Notes under the pieces: generated by a model
What the model saw: the letters and a program-made list of their open reading frames with translations, nothing else
Told to the model about the DNA's origin: nothing
Database searches by the model: none
Program-made: the position numbers and the translations under genes
From: Asaia platycodi JCM 25414
Lineage (GTDB): Bacteria > Pseudomonadota > Alphaproteobacteria > Acetobacterales > Acetobacteraceae
DNA: 64,000 bases
NCBI RefSeq assembly: GCF_000614545.1
Contig: NZ_BAKW01000001.1
Span: forward strand, 1 to 64,000
Direction: 5' to 3'
Shown: in pieces, positions 10,081 through 21,215 of the stretch
How positions within the stretch are numbered: position 1 is the first letter of the stretch
Layout of the letters: the number at the start of each line of letters is the position of its first letter

Positions 10081-12899
10081 ATGGCGTTGAGCCTGCGCAG
10101 ATCTTTCCTTTTGACGTTTACAGCCGTGGCCGGTCTTTCCGCCTCTGGCGCTCTGGCCGCGGATGTTCCTGTGGACGCCACTGCCACGAAGAAGAAGACC
10201 CTGGTCAAGACAAAGCAGCTTCGCCCAAGTCTGAGACGATTATGGTAACGGGCTCGTATCTGCGTAGCTCGAACAACAGCTCGGCTAACCCGGTTCAGGT
10301 CATTACTGCCAAGCAGATACAGCAGACTTCAGCGACGTCGCTGGGTGATTACCTGCAGCGCCTGCCTTCTGTCGGCTCGTCGGGCACGCCCAATCAGCAG
10401 ACCAATGGCGGCGGTGGCGTGAGCTGCACGGATATCCGCAATTTCGGCTCCAAGCGCGTCCTCATCCTGATTGACGGCAAGCGAACGGCCATTAACGCGG
10501 CAACGTCCTGCGTCGATCTCAATACGATCCCCATCGAGGAAATCGCCAGCGTCGAAATGCTCAAGGATGGCGGTTCGGAGCTTTACGGTGCAGATGCCGT
10601 CTCCGGCGTGATCAACATCAAGCTGCGTCATGATGTGACCAAAGCCACGATCACCATGCGTGGTGGCATCTCGCAATACGGCGATGCCAAGACCGGCCTG
10701 CTTTCGGCCATGAAGGGCTTCAATTTCGACCATGGTCGCGGCAACGTCACCCTGTTCGGCCAGTACAACACGTCCGGCGGTATCATGAGCCAGGATCGTG
10801 CCTGGGCAGCCAACCCGCAGCAGAGCAACCCGGTTACCGGCACACCTCTCTATGGGTCGTCGATCGTTCCGGCTGGCCGCGTGACCAATCCGGTTACCGG
10901 CACCAATCTGGTATCTAACGGCGATGGTACGTTCCATCGCTACAGTAATGCCGATCGCTATAATTTTGCCAAAGACACGATGGTGCAGAATTATAACCAG
11001 AATTCGGCGCTGTCAGGCGATGCGCATTACGACGTCGACAGTCATTTCAAGCCTTACGCCAATGTGCGTTACAGCCACACGACCACAGCGCGCCAGATGG
11101 CGGCGTCCCCTGTGTCGGGCGGTATCAAGCCTTCGCCGCTTCTCTCGTCATGGACCATTCCGGCGGGCAGCCCTTACAACATCTGGGGCAAGGACGCGGT
11201 CATGTCGCGTCGCATGAATGATTTCGGCCCGCGTAAAATGGATTACGCGACGGATACCTGGACCGTTATCGGTGGCGCCAGGGGCAAGATCTGGCGTGGC
11301 TGGGAATATGACGCCTCCATGACCTACGGTCAGAGCCGCTGGACCGCCAATACGCAGAACATGGGCAATTATCGCCATCTGCTGCAGATGACAGGTGTGC
11401 GCCAGCTCGACCCCACTAATCCGGGCAGCAAGATCGTCTATGATCCGACGGTCTGCACCAGCCAGCCCGGCTGTGTGCTGTCCAACCCGCTGGCCCCACT
11501 TTCGCCCGAGGCTGCGGCCTACGGCAAGTTCACCCAGCACGACCACGCTGAATATCAGCTGCGCGACTTCAATCTGCGCATCAATAATAGCGAACTGGTC
11601 AAGATGCCCTACGAGCATGGTGGCAATGTCGGCGTGGCCTTCGGCATGGAGCATCGCAGCGAGCAGCTGAGCAGCAAGCCCGATCCGATCGTGGTGAGCG
11701 GTGACTCGACGGGCAACGCTTCGAGCTATAGCGGCGGCGGCTTCAACGTGAACGAAGTCTATGCCGAAGGGCAGATTCCGCTGCTTCAGAATGCGTTTCT
11801 CGCCAAGGATCTGACGATCGACGGACAGGGCCGCTGGTCCGATTACAACACGTTCGGTTCAACGAAGAACTGGAAGGTATCGATCAACTGGGCACCGGTG
11901 CGCGATATCCGCTTCCGCGCCACGCTGGGCACGTCCTATCGTCAGCCGAACGTGTACGAGCTTTATGGCGGCCAGAGCCTTGGCTATCCCTCGGCTTACG
12001 ATCCGTGCAGCGCGGTTTCGAGCTATGGTGCACAGGCCGCTGCGGTGCAGGCACGTTGTGCCGGTGAAGGCATCAATACGGCGACCTTCGTACCACAGAA
12101 CACCGGACAGGTGCCGACCATCTCTGGCGGCAATGCCAAGCTGCAGCCCGAAAGCGGGCGCACTTATACGATCGGAACGGTTGTAACGCCGCGCTGGGTG
12201 CCGGGTCTGTCGGCTTCCGTGACCTACTGGCATTATTCGCTGAACAACACGATCAGCACGCTCGGCACGCAGTATATTCTCGATCAGTGCTATACGGGTG
12301 CTGATACCAGCAATTGCGGCGCGATTGCCGCGCGTTCCACATCGCAGCAGCTCACTTCGGTCAATGCCTTTTATCAGAATCTGGGCGGGATCCGCACGAG
12401 CGGTATCGATTTCGATCTCGACTATCATGTGCGCCTGACGCCGCATGACTCCCTGAATGTGTCGAACAACATGCAGCAGCTTGTCAGCTATCTGCAGCAG
12501 AACGTGCCGAATGGTCAGTGGTATAACTACACCGGACGCCTGTTCTATGCTGGTGGCAGCGGTCAGCCGCGGGTAAGTGATTACGCCCAGGCGACGTGGC
12601 AGCATGACGATTTCAGCTTTACTTACATGATGCGCTATATCGGCGGCATGGTGTGGAATAACGGCGTGACCGATCTGACGGCGAAAACGGCTGGCCAGTA
12701 CAAGACGCCTGGTATCTTCACCCATGATATTACGCTGGGCTATCGCCTGAACCGCTGGAATTTCGAAGCCGGTGTCAGCAACCTCTTCGACAAGAAGCCG
12801 CCTTTCGTGATGGATGCTGCGACCAACACCAATATCTATCAGTACGGCAGCCTGATTGTCGGCCGCTATGCCTTCCTGCAGGCCGGTATAAGCTTCTGA
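10081..12899 (+). CDS. TonB-dependent outer-membrane receptor (frameshift after the signal peptide)
   Basis: Outer-membrane beta-barrel receptor that takes up a large substrate such as a siderophore or other ligand with energy from TonB. The ATG at 10081 opens a clear signal peptide (MALSLRRSFLLTFTAVAGLS, then ASGALA-A). Near 10205-10222 the frame shifts by one base, after which the plug domain follows: a TonB-box-like ETIMVTG, then NPVQVITAKQI and FGSKRVLILIDGKRT, and DAVSGVINI. The barrel ends in an aromatic residue (QAGISF), as outer-membrane porins do. Rejoined length is about 940 residues. No substrate genes sit beside it, so the ligand is unknown. Confidence 0.92.
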
Positions 12900-12917
12900 T
12901 CATTGTCATGGAGCAGG

Positions 12918-13814
12918 TCAGGGGCGCTTTTCACGAAGCGCCTCGACCAGCAACCGGAACGCCGGTATTTGCTGCCGGCGCGACGGATAATAAAGAAAAT
13001 ATCCGTCAAAAAATGGACACCATTCATCAAGTACCTGAACAAGCGTGCCGTTTAAGAGCGCAGGCAAGGCCACGTTTTCGGGCACATAAGCAATACCGAG
13101 CCCTTCGGCGGCAGCCTCGATCATTGGATAGGACGAGTTGAAAGTCAGCTGGCCATCGACGCGTGACGTGATTGATTTTTTGTTCCTCTCAAATTCCCAT
13201 CCATAAAGTCCGCCAGAATATTGCTGGCGCATATTGATGCAGTCATGACGCAAGAGGTCATGAGGGTGATTGGGGGCCCCATGATGGGCAAGATAGCTGG
13301 GTGAGGCGACTGCGATCATCCGCCAGTCAGGCCCAATGCGGACGGCAATCATATCCTTTTCAACGCTTTCCCCTAGGCGGATGCCGGCGTCGAAACGATC
13401 TGTGACAAGATTGCGAAAGCCATCATCGATTGAAAACTCGAGCCGGATGCCAGGCTGGGCCTTCAAAAACGCACAGAGCTTCGGCCAGACAACGGTTTCA
13501 TAGGCATGTTGGGAGAGAGTGAGACGAAAGGACCCGGATGGCTGGTCTCGTAATTGACGCGTTGTAGCGATTTCCGTCTCAAGTCCTTCGAGATGGGGCG
13601 TAATACGGGTCAGAAACCGGGCTCCGGTCTCGGTCAGAGCCACATGGCGCGTTGGGCGTGTCAGAAGGCGGGCGCCGAGCCGTTCTTCAAGCTGACTTAT
13701 GCCATGGCTCAAGGTTGATTGCGCGACCCCTGCCTGGGCGGCGGCTCGCGTGAAATTTCCTGTCGTTACGATCAGACGCAGCCAGATAAGACGAGCCAAA
13801 TCGATCTGTTGCAT
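12918..13814 (-). CDS. LysR-family transcriptional regulator
   Basis: DNA-binding regulator of 298 residues. The N-terminal winged helix-turn-helix is plain (FTRAAAQAGVAQSTLSHGIS followed by QLEERLGARLL), and residues about 90-290 form the ligand-binding domain (GSFRLTLSQHAYE, DAGIRLGES, GLGIAYVPE). It is of the subgroup whose C-terminus reads YFLYYPSRRQQIPAFRLLVEAL. It is divergent from the MFS gene at 13936 with about 120 bases between, an arrangement that normally means it controls that transporter. A palindrome in the shared spacer is a candidate operator. Confidence 0.94.
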   Translation of the reverse strand: MQQIDLARLIWLRLIVTTGNFTRAAAQAGVAQSTLSHGISQLEERLGARLLTRPTRHVALTETGARFLTRITPHLEGLETEIATTRQLRDQPSGSFRLTLSQHAYETVVWPKLCAFLKAQPGIRLEFSIDDGFRNLVTDRFDAGIRLGESVEKDMIAVRIGPDWRMIAVASPSYLAHHGAPNHPHDLLRHDCINMRQQYSGGLYGWEFERNKKSITSRVDGQLTFNSSYPMIEAAAEGLGIAYVPENVALPALLNGTLVQVLDEWCPFFDGYFLYYPSRRQQIPAFRLLVEALREKRP

Positions 13815-13872
13815 CTGGGAGACCCCAATCGCTGGACGTTGTAATTAATCGACGCTGACGATCACAGCATGC

Positions 13873-13891
13873 CGATTATTCATGATAATCG
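13873..13891. promoter_or_regulatory. Palindrome in the LysR/MFS divergent spacer, candidate operator
   Basis: Perfect 7-bp arms CGATTAT and ATAATCG around the spacer TCATG. It lies between the divergent LysR regulator and MFS transporter starts, where LysR-type binding sites are usually found. Assignment to this regulator is inference from position. Confidence 0.45.
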
Positions 13892-13935
13892 CATCAATGA
13901 GCTTCTTCTATCCTGCCTGTGCAAGGAGAAGCCCG

Positions 13936-15134
13936 ATGAGTGAAATATCCTCTTCACCCAAGACTGGCAGTGCTGTTTACGCTTTGGCTGCCTGCGTTGC
14001 TTTGCTGATCATGGCTGAATTCATGCTGGTCAGCCTGCTCACGCCTATCGCGCAGACGTTGCATGCAAAGAATGGCATGACAGGGCAGTCTGTATCGTTG
14101 AGCGGTTTCTTTGCCGTAGGCGCAAGTCTGGCTCTCACTATTCTGATCGGTCGTATCGATAGAAGAAAGATTCTGCTGGGGCTGACGGTCTGCTTGTTGC
14201 TGTCCCAGTTTCTCATGGCGGTCGCACAGGGATTTATTGTTCTTTTGTTGGCACGGGCCTTGCTCGGGGTTTGTGTAGGCGGATTCTGGTCTTTGGCGAC
14301 CACCGTTATCATGCGGCTGGTCCCGGCTCCCGATATTCCGAAAGCACTGGGAATTCTGTATGGCGGTCAGGCTATTGCGGCGGCGCTCGGTGCTCCTGCC
14401 GGTGCCTTGCTGGGTGGCCTGATGGGCTGGAGAGCGGTGTTCTGGCTTCTTGTTCCGCTGATCGTGGCAACACTCGTCTGGCAATGGCGTGTCCTGCCTT
14501 CTCTACCTGTCCGCGCCGAGCGTCATGGCGTCGCCCTTGGAGTTGTGCTCGGCAGGCCTTTTTTCAGAGAAGGTCTTGTAGCGGTCATGCTTTCATGGGG
14601 AGCGGCTTTCACCATGTTCACCTATCTCAGACCTTTTCTTGAGTGGCGCAATCATGCCGATTCCGTCCTTCTGACCCTATTGTTTCTGGCCCTCGGCCTG
14701 GCCGGATTTCCGGGAAGCTGGGCAGCAGGGCGTCTGGTGCGGTATGTGCGTGTGCACGGCCTGCTCTTTCTTCCCACGCTCGTCATGGGGACCAGCACGC
14801 TGGCCTTGCTGACGTCTGGGGCATCGCCCGTTTTCACGGCAATCTGTCTGCTTGTCTGGGGAGGCATGAATACGGCCATGTCCGTTTTGTGGATGAGCTG
14901 GCTTGCCGATGCCGTTCAGGATTACTCCGAAGAGGCAGGAAGCCTCATGGTCGCGGCCATTCAGGCTCCATTCTGTCAGGCTCCCTCATCGGCGGGATAC
15001 TGCTCGACCGGTTTTCAATTACTGCGCCCTTTTGGGCGAGTGTCGGGATATCCGCGTTTGTCGCGCTGCTGATCGGCAACGGAAAGCAACTGATCCCTCG
15101 ACAGGGATCAGCCTCTGTCGATGAAGGGAGGTAA
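13936..15134 (+). CDS. MFS transporter, drug:H+ antiporter-like (frameshift near C-terminus)
   Basis: Twelve-helix inner-membrane transporter of the major facilitator superfamily, similar to arabinose/drug exporters. The chain shows AALMIMAEFMLVSLLTPIA-like first helix, GRIDRRKILLGL (motif A loop between helices 2 and 3) and LARALLGVCVGGFW. The ATG at 13936 has AGGAG upstream and is chosen over an in-frame ATG at 13882. The frame fails near 14965; the adjacent frame continues GSLIGGILLDRFSITAPFW and ends at 15134, giving about 400 residues. Divergent from its presumed LysR regulator. Confidence 0.88.
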
Positions 15135-15674
15135 TCATGACGCGCCCTGTTTCTGACGTGAGGTATGAGCAGACGATATGGCTGTTCCGTGGGTTCGTGC
15201 CTGACGGTGTTGCAGCAGCTTGCCTGCGCGCCTGATTCGCTCAGATTTGTCCCCATCTCACTCTGTCTTGGCAAAAAGACCTGCCTGATAAGACAAAAGG
15301 CGTTCTTGTCGGAGATCCCGAAGAAGGATCTGCCTTTCATAGGCGACAATTTCTACGCATTCTCAAATTCTGTTCGTAAGCGCGCAAGTTTCCAGTTTTG
15401 TATAAAACGGATTTGGTTGCGACTTCGTATCGTTGGGTCAGACTGCTCTTGGACCCGCAACACTGCATTGGATCAGGGACACCGGACAGTTTGATATAAA
15501 TGATCAAGCGTGAACGATGGTGTTCGATGCGCTCTGTCTGAAAGAACGTAGCCCATAAGCCTGTGCCAGAATCGCAGGGAGATCATCATATGGTCCGCGA
15601 AGCCGGTGAAAGAAACGACAGAATCACTATTTGGTGATACGTGGTTGTGATCTGTCCCTGTTTTCTCCGGTGTT
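15135..15674. other. 540-base stretch without a recognisable gene
   Basis: Open frames occur on both strands (15165-15494 plus, 15473-15865 minus) but none has family features or convincing codon use. GC falls around 15340-15420. The string GGGACACCGGACAGTTT at 15477-15493 resembles the terminal bases of some IS3-type elements, but no partner end or transposase is seen. It could hold the promoter of the exported-protein/TpsB operon that starts at 15675, plus a decayed fragment of unknown origin. Confidence 0.35.
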
Positions 15675-16444
15675 ATGCAGCTGCCTCTCTGTTCTCGTCT
15701 TCTTGTATCGACATGCCTGCTCGTCTCGATGGTGCTTTCTGCCCCATCGATAATGTCGTCTTGTCTGGCCCAACGGGCAGAAAATGCGCAGGCGGCTGGT
15801 GGCTTTGCGCCAGGTGCGCGCGCGTCGGCTTCGGCGAACGCGACTCTCGATAGTGTAGTGGGCAACCGTCCCTCTCCCGTGAAGAAGGAGCTGGGGCTGG
15901 GCGGTGTTGTCTATCGCGTGACGCCGCAGGCTGTGGTTATCGGCCTGATGGACAGGCTGTTTCTGGTGGCTGCCCTGCGCCTGCTTCTGTCACGGCGGGG
16001 CAGTTCGTGGCGGGCGGCGCCCCAGCTGAGCCAGCGCTGAATGGCAGCGCAGGCGCTGGATCAGGTGCCTCCAAGAGTGAAACGGTCATGATCGGGGTCA
16101 GTGCCCAGCGTCCGGCTGACGTAAACGAGGCCGGTGAGTCCCCTGTTCTGCGTCCTGCTGCCACGATGAATGCTTCTTTCGGTCCTTCAGGCGTTTATGT
16201 GCTGCCTGTTCCCTGCCGGGTGAGTGGCACCGACAAGCGCGCCATGATCCGTGACGCGGCGGCGACCCTGGCTTCTGCCGGTGGTAATGCGTTCGCGCTG
16301 GCAGGTAATCGCGACGGGCTGCGGGAGGCGAATCAGGTCACTCCTCTGGCGGATGGCGATATCGTGCTCACCGTCGCGCAGCCCGACCACGCCGAGCCAA
16401 GCCTGACTTCGCAAGCGGTTGATGGCGAGAGCAAAGCGCGATGA
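15675..16444 (+). CDS. Unknown exported protein, translationally coupled to TpsB (frameshift)
   Basis: Not recognised. The product begins with a signal-peptide-like segment (MQLPLCSRLLVSTCLLVSMV, then alanine/serine-rich residues to about 35). After LGGVVYRVTPQAVVIG the frame shifts by one base near 15943 and continues PDGQAVSGGCPAPASVTAGQ. The rejoined protein is about 256 residues, rich in Ala, Gly, Ser and Pro with two spaced cysteines, and ends near GDIVLTVAQPDH. Its TGA overlaps the ATG of the TpsB gene (ATGA at 16441), so the two are co-translated and probably work together in the cell envelope. It does not resemble the TPS secretion domain of a TpsA exoprotein. Confidence 0.6.
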
Positions 16445-18170
16445 GGCGTTTTGTCTGCTGCGCTATCCTCGCCGTTTTCCCGCTCAGTGCAAAAGCGCAA
16501 TCGCTTCTTGAGCCCGGAGCCGGAAGCGGTGTCGCCGGTCTTCCTGATCGTGCTGCCCCTGGGGTGAAAACACCCGGCTCGCGCCTAAAGCCCTGCAATC
16601 GACAACGCAGGTCGTACCTTTGCTTCGCGCCGTTGTGCTTCAGCCCGCCGGCACAATCGCCAGCCAGACGGAGGCGCGCGTACTGAGCACAAAGGGCTTG
16701 CCCTTGCTCGATGACCCGGCTTTCACCCGTCGAGTTCTGCCGTTCATCGGTCATGAATTGAGTTTCGGTCAGATGCAGGCGCTGGTCGATCGGGTTGTCG
16801 GTTATTATCGCATGAAGGGTCATGCTTTCGTGACGGTCAGTGTGCCGCCCCAGCGCGTGCATCAGGGCGTGTTGCATCTGGACGTAATGGAATACCGTGT
16901 CGGGGCGATTCATGTTGTGGGCAATCGTTGGTTCTCTGCGCGAACTATACGGAACCAGAGCGGCCTGGCGCCGGGCCAGACACTCTCGCTCGACTCCCTG
17001 CAAACCGATCTGAGCTGGCTGAACACCAATCCGTTTCGGACCGTCGATATGGTCTATCGCCCCGGTCAGGTATCCGGCCTTACCGATGTCGATCTGAAAG
17101 TGGCCGATCGTCTGCCGCTTTACGTTTACGGCGCCTATAACAACCAGCTCGATCCGACACTCGGGCGCCTCAACTGGGATCTTGGGGTGTCATGGGGCAA
17201 CGGTTTCAATCTCGGGCATATCCTCACCTATCAGCTTCAGCGCAGCGTTTCAGGGCGCTTCACCGGGCATAATGCGAGCTGGGAAATTCCCCTGACGTCG
17301 CGCGATGCGCTGCTGATCTATGGCAGTTATTCAGTGTCCTATCCGGTCGCCGATCAGCCCCTGACCAATAAAGGCGTATCGGGGCAGGCTTCGCTCCGCT
17401 GGCTGCACATGTTGCCTCATTGGGCAATTGGGTCGCGCTTTGGGGTCGATGGCACAGTGCAAGCGGGATTCGACTGGAAATCGACGATCTCGGACCAGTT
17501 CAGCGCGGCGGTTCCGCTCATTCTGGCCAATGCCGAGACCAATCAGTTCGTACTGGGCTTTATCGGCTCGTTGCAGGACCCGTGGGGCAAGACCGAGATC
17601 AATAATCAGATCGTCTACGGCCCTCCCGGAATATCGGCTTACAACAAGCGTGGCTGGTACGAGACGATTTTCCCCAATGCCAAGCCGAATTACGTTTATG
17701 ACCGACTTATGGTGAACCGCGCGTTTTCTCTGCCCGGCAAGTTCAAGGCAAATACCAAGCTGTCATGGCAGGGCGCGACCCATAATCTGCTCTACAGCGA
17801 GCAGCTCATGATTGGCGGTATGGGCACTGTACGCGGCTACTACGTCAACACGTCTTTCGGTAGCCGCGCTTTTACCTTCAGCGAAGAAGTGACGACGCCG
17901 GGCTTCTCTCTCGGCAAAACGCTCGGTTTCGGCACGCTTGAGGACACCAATACGGCCGGGGCGTTCTGGGACTGGGGCGATAATTCGCAGGTTCATCCTG
18001 CGGGAGTAGGCCCGCGTGTCGTGACGCTGGCGAGCGTGGGGGCGGATCTGAATAGCAAGATCAACCGGGCGCTCAATGTGACGGTCGATGCGGGCTGGCG
18101 CCTCAGAAGGGCTGCCAGTCGGGGGAGCAAGGGTGTGTTCTGCGATTTCAATGTGATCGCAGGTTTCTGA
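16441..18170 (+). CDS. ShlB/FhaC/HecB-family outer-membrane transporter, TpsB (frameshift)
   Basis: Two-partner-secretion type outer-membrane pore that exports a partner protein. The signal peptide is clear (MRRFVCCAILAVFPLSAKAQ). Near 16580 the frame shifts by one base and continues LAPKALQSTTQVVPLL. Two POTRA-like units follow (about residues 85-160 and 160-235; MEYRVGAIHVVGNRWFS marks the second). The 16-strand barrel begins at PLYVYGAYNNQ and contains the family's activation-loop region (IGGMGTVRGYY). About 576 residues in total, normal for the family. No large TpsA gene lies next to it; its only coupled partner is the unknown exported protein upstream. Confidence 0.86.
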
Positions 18171-18187
18171 AAAAGCGCTTCGAGCGA

Positions 18188-18621
18188 TCAGTTCATCGGG
18201 ATGGCAACTGCGACACCCGCTGCCATCGACCCATGTCCACGTCTCTGATCATTCGCGCCGGCGCCTCCCGTCAGCGCATCGCCAACCTGATGGTGGTTAC
18301 GTTGAAAGAAATCGGCCCGCAGGCTCGCGTCGTCATCGCTGTTGCGTGACTTCGGTGCTTCAAGGTCGTCATCGGGAAGGGGGGCTTGAGTGAAACCATC
18401 CTTGCTGATGGAAACAGGCGCTCTCACGGTCAGGGATGCCTGACGGATAAGCGGTTCCTCGCCGGTGGTCGGTTCGAGAGAGTAGGAAGAGGTGGCATCC
18501 AGCCGGATGAGGCGGAGGGCGTATGTCGAGCCGTGCCACGCGTCGCAGTAGTGTTGTCAGAAGCGTGAGCAGTATTCAGGCCAATACTGGCAAGCAGGGC
18601 AAGAGAAAGACAGGCGCGCAA
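18188..18621 (-). CDS. Small exported protein of unknown function (TTG start, frameshift)
   Basis: Not recognised. The minus strand from 18621 (TTG, with GGGAG eight bases upstream) encodes a signal peptide (LRACLSLALLASIGLNTAHA) ending at Ala-Ser. Around 18545-18560 the frame shifts by one base and continues AWHGSTYALRLIRLDATSSY, then EEPLIRQASLTVRAPVSIS, and finishes VAVAIPMN. The rejoined product is about 144 residues with an acidic middle (PDDDLEAPKSRNSDDD). It converges on the TpsB gene and may be another envelope component of the same locus. The continuous hydrophobic/charged pattern across the repair is the reason to believe it; no family is assigned. Confidence 0.5.
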
Positions 18622-18781
18622 GGGAACGCTCCCTTTTCCGGTTCAAGTGGGGATGCAGCAAGAACCGGACTCGTTACCGGCTGCGAAGACTGTATCCATC
18701 CGGAAAAAGGGAATGCAACCCTGACGGACCGATTGTATCACGCCGATACGAAACGTGATGCAACCGGCCCGTACGGCCCTA

Positions 18782-19999
18782 TCAGATCGGGAAGGCGTTA
18801 TGCGCAGCATCTGTCAGCACTGCGATCCCGGGCAGAAGCTTGCCTTCAAGCCATTCGAGGAAAGCCCCGCCAGCCGTTGACACATAGCTCATCTCATCGG
18901 CCGCCTGCGCATGACGCAGCGCAGAGACCGTGTCGCCGCCACCGGCAATGGTCTTCAGCTTGCCTGCTTTTGTCAGCGCGCCAGCCTTCTGTGCCACCGC
19001 AACCGTTGCCGTGTCGAAAGGCTTGATCTCGAACGCACCCAATGGCCCGTTCCAGACCAGCGTCTTCAAGCCCTCGAGCTTGGCCTCGATAAGCGCGATC
19101 GTCTTCGGACCTGCATCGAGAATCATTGCATCATCAGGCACCTGATGAATGTCGCAGACTTCCGAAGGGGCCCCTTCGCGGAATTCGCGGGCAATCACCG
19201 CATCGACCGGCAGAATGATCTCGCATTTGCCGTCATTGGCCTGGGCGAGAATCTTGCGCGCCGTCTCGTGCATCTCGGCTTCCTGCAGCGACTTGCCGAC
19301 AGAGACGCCCTGAGCCGCGAGGAAGGTATTGGCCATGGCGCCGCCGATGAACAGCACATCGACCTTGCCCAGCACATTCCCGATAAGATCGAGCTTGGTC
19401 GAGATCTTTGCGCCGCCGATCAGAGCGCCGACGGGGCGTTCCGGCAGTTCGAGAGCTGCCGTTAGCGCGTTCAGCTCGGCTTCCATCAGACGACCGGCAT
19501 AGGCCGGAAGATGATGGGCCAGACCTTCGGTCGACGCATGGGCACGATGGGCCGCCGAGAACGCGTCATTCACATACACATCGCCCAGACGGGCGAGCAT
19601 GTCGGTGAAAGCCGGGTCGTTCTTCTCTTCACCAGCGTGGAAGCGCGTGTTTTCAAGCACGCAGATCTCGCCGTTCTTGAGCTTGGCGACGGCCTCTTCT
19701 GCCTTCGGCCCGATGCAGTCGGAAGCGAAATGCACCTTGTGCTGAATTTTCGATTCCAGCATTTCGGCGACAGGGGCGAGCGACATGCTGGGTACGACCT
19801 GACCCTTGGGGCGGTCGAAATGGCTCAGAATGATCACGCGTGCGCCCTTGTCGGCGAGTTCGCAGATCGTGGGGATGACGCGATCGATGCGCGTCGTGTC
19901 TGTAATGGCGCCGTCGCGCACCGGCACGTTGAGGTCGGCGCGCAGAAGAACGCGCTTACCCTCAGGAGACAGGTCTTCGAGCGTTTGGAAACTGGCCAT
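18782..19999 (-). CDS. pgk: Phosphoglycerate kinase
   Basis: Glycolytic enzyme transferring phosphate between 1,3-bisphosphoglycerate and ADP in the cytoplasm. The 405-residue chain is intact: [12 protein letters not shown] near the N-terminus, the substrate-binding [10 protein letters not shown] and [29 protein letters not shown] between the domains, and the nucleotide-binding [10 protein letters not shown] and [13 protein letters not shown] at the C-terminus. It lies immediately downstream of gap on the same strand, the common gap-pgk arrangement. Confidence 0.97.
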   Translation of the reverse strand: MASFQTLEDLSPEGKRVLLRADLNVPVRDGAITDTTRIDRVIPTICELADKGARVIILSHFDRPKGQVVPSMSLAPVAEMLESKIQHKVHFASDCIGPKAEEAVAKLKNGEICVLENTRFHAGEEKNDPAFTDMLARLGDVYVNDAFSAAHRAHASTEGLAHHLPAYAGRLMEAELNALTAALELPERPVGALIGGAKISTKLDLIGNVLGKVDVLFIGGAMANTFLAAQGVSVGKSLQEAEMHETARKILAQANDGKCEIILPVDAVIAREFREGAPSEVCDIHQVPDDAMILDAGPKTIALIEAKLEGLKTLVWNGPLGAFEIKPFDTATVAVAQKAGALTKAGKLKTIAGGGDTVSALRHAQAADEMSYVSTAGGAFLEWLEGKLLPGIAVLTDAAHNAFPI

Positions 20000-20026
20000 G
20001 CCCTTTTCTCCCGTTTTTCTTGTTTC

Positions 20027-21044
20027 TTACAGGCTGCCGAAAAGGGCTGCCGTGTCGGACATACGGTTCGAGAAGCCCCATTCATTGTCGTACCAGGCGC
20101 AAACGCGCACCATCTTGCCGCCATTGATCACCGCCGTCTGGGTGGCGTCGAAGGTGGACGAGGCATAGGAGTGGTTGAAATCGGTGCTGACCAGCGGTGC
20201 TTCGTTATAGTCGAGCACGCCCTTCAGCGGGCCTGCTGCTGCAGCGCGCAGGGCGTCGTTGACGGCCTGGACCGAGGCGGGTGCGCGGGCCGGGATGAAA
20301 TCGAGCGAGACGACCGAGACGTTCGGCGTCGGCACGCGGATCGAGGTGCCGTCCAGACGGCCCTTGAGATGCGGCAGAACCAGGCCGATGGCCTTGGCAG
20401 CACCCGTCGAGGTCGGGATCATGTTCAGGGCAGCGGCGCGGGCGCGGCGCGGGTCGCGGTGATGGGTGTCGACCGTGCGCTGGTCACCCGTATAGGAGTG
20501 GATCGTGACCATGTAGCCGCAATCGATGCCAAAGCTTCGTCCAGTACCTGGGCGACGGGCGCCAGACAGTTGGTGGTGCAGGACGCGTTGGAAATGACCG
20601 TCATGTCCTTCGTCAGCATGGCATTGTTCACGCCATAGACGATGGTGGCATCGACATCGGTGCCCGGAGCGGAAATCAGAACCTTGCGCGCACCAGCCGT
20701 GATCAGAGCCGAAGCCTTCTCCTTGCTGGTGAACAGGCCCGTGCATTCCATGGCAACATCGACGCCTTCGAACGGCACCTTGGTCGGGTCACGCTCTGCA
20801 GACACGCGGATCGGCCCATAGGTGCGGCCATTGGCTCGATGATCAGATTGCTGCCATCGACGCGTACCGTGCCGGGGAAACGACCGTGGACGCTGTCATA
20901 GGCGAACAGATGGGCGCTTTCTTCGACCGAGCCGAGGTCATTGATGGCGACAGGCACGACATCCGTACGTCCGCTCTCGATGATTCCACGCAGCACCAGA
21001 CGTCCGATACGTCCAAAACCGTTGATCGCGATTTTCACAGCCAT
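20027..21044 (-). CDS. gap: Glyceraldehyde-3-phosphate dehydrogenase, type I (two frameshifts)
   Basis: NAD-dependent glycolytic enzyme. The N-terminal Rossmann motif is INGFGRIGR after MAVKIA; the catalytic cysteine is in [12 protein letters not shown]; the C-terminus has [12 protein letters not shown]. The frame shifts near 20832 ([15 protein letters not shown] is restored by one added base) and near 20535 ([19 protein letters not shown] is restored likewise). Since this is a central enzyme with an intact pgk next to it, the breaks are best read as sequence errors. Start 21044 has GGGAG just upstream and is preferred over an in-frame ATG at 21092. Rejoined length about 339 residues. Confidence 0.95.
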
Positions 21045-21215
21045 TGTAGTCTCCCGGCCAGTAGGCGGTTTCGTTATAAGAGGCGAAACCATAGCACCCT
21101 TGGAAGACGAGACGAGAGGGGGCGCTCAAAAAACTTACCGATATTTTCGTGAAAACTGGTCTTTCTGTTCCCGCTCTCTTGCTTGTGTCCGCTCTACCTG
21201 CAAGTTCTCAAGGTC

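Noticed and set aside
12921..12943. Hairpin GGCGCTT...AAGCGCC after the TonB receptor gene
   Set aside because: It lies inside the last codons of the convergent LysR gene; a terminator role is possible but cannot be separated from coding sequence.
19511..20638. 375-codon plus-strand frame across pgk and gap
   Set aside because: Lies antisense to two certain genes; no domain seen.
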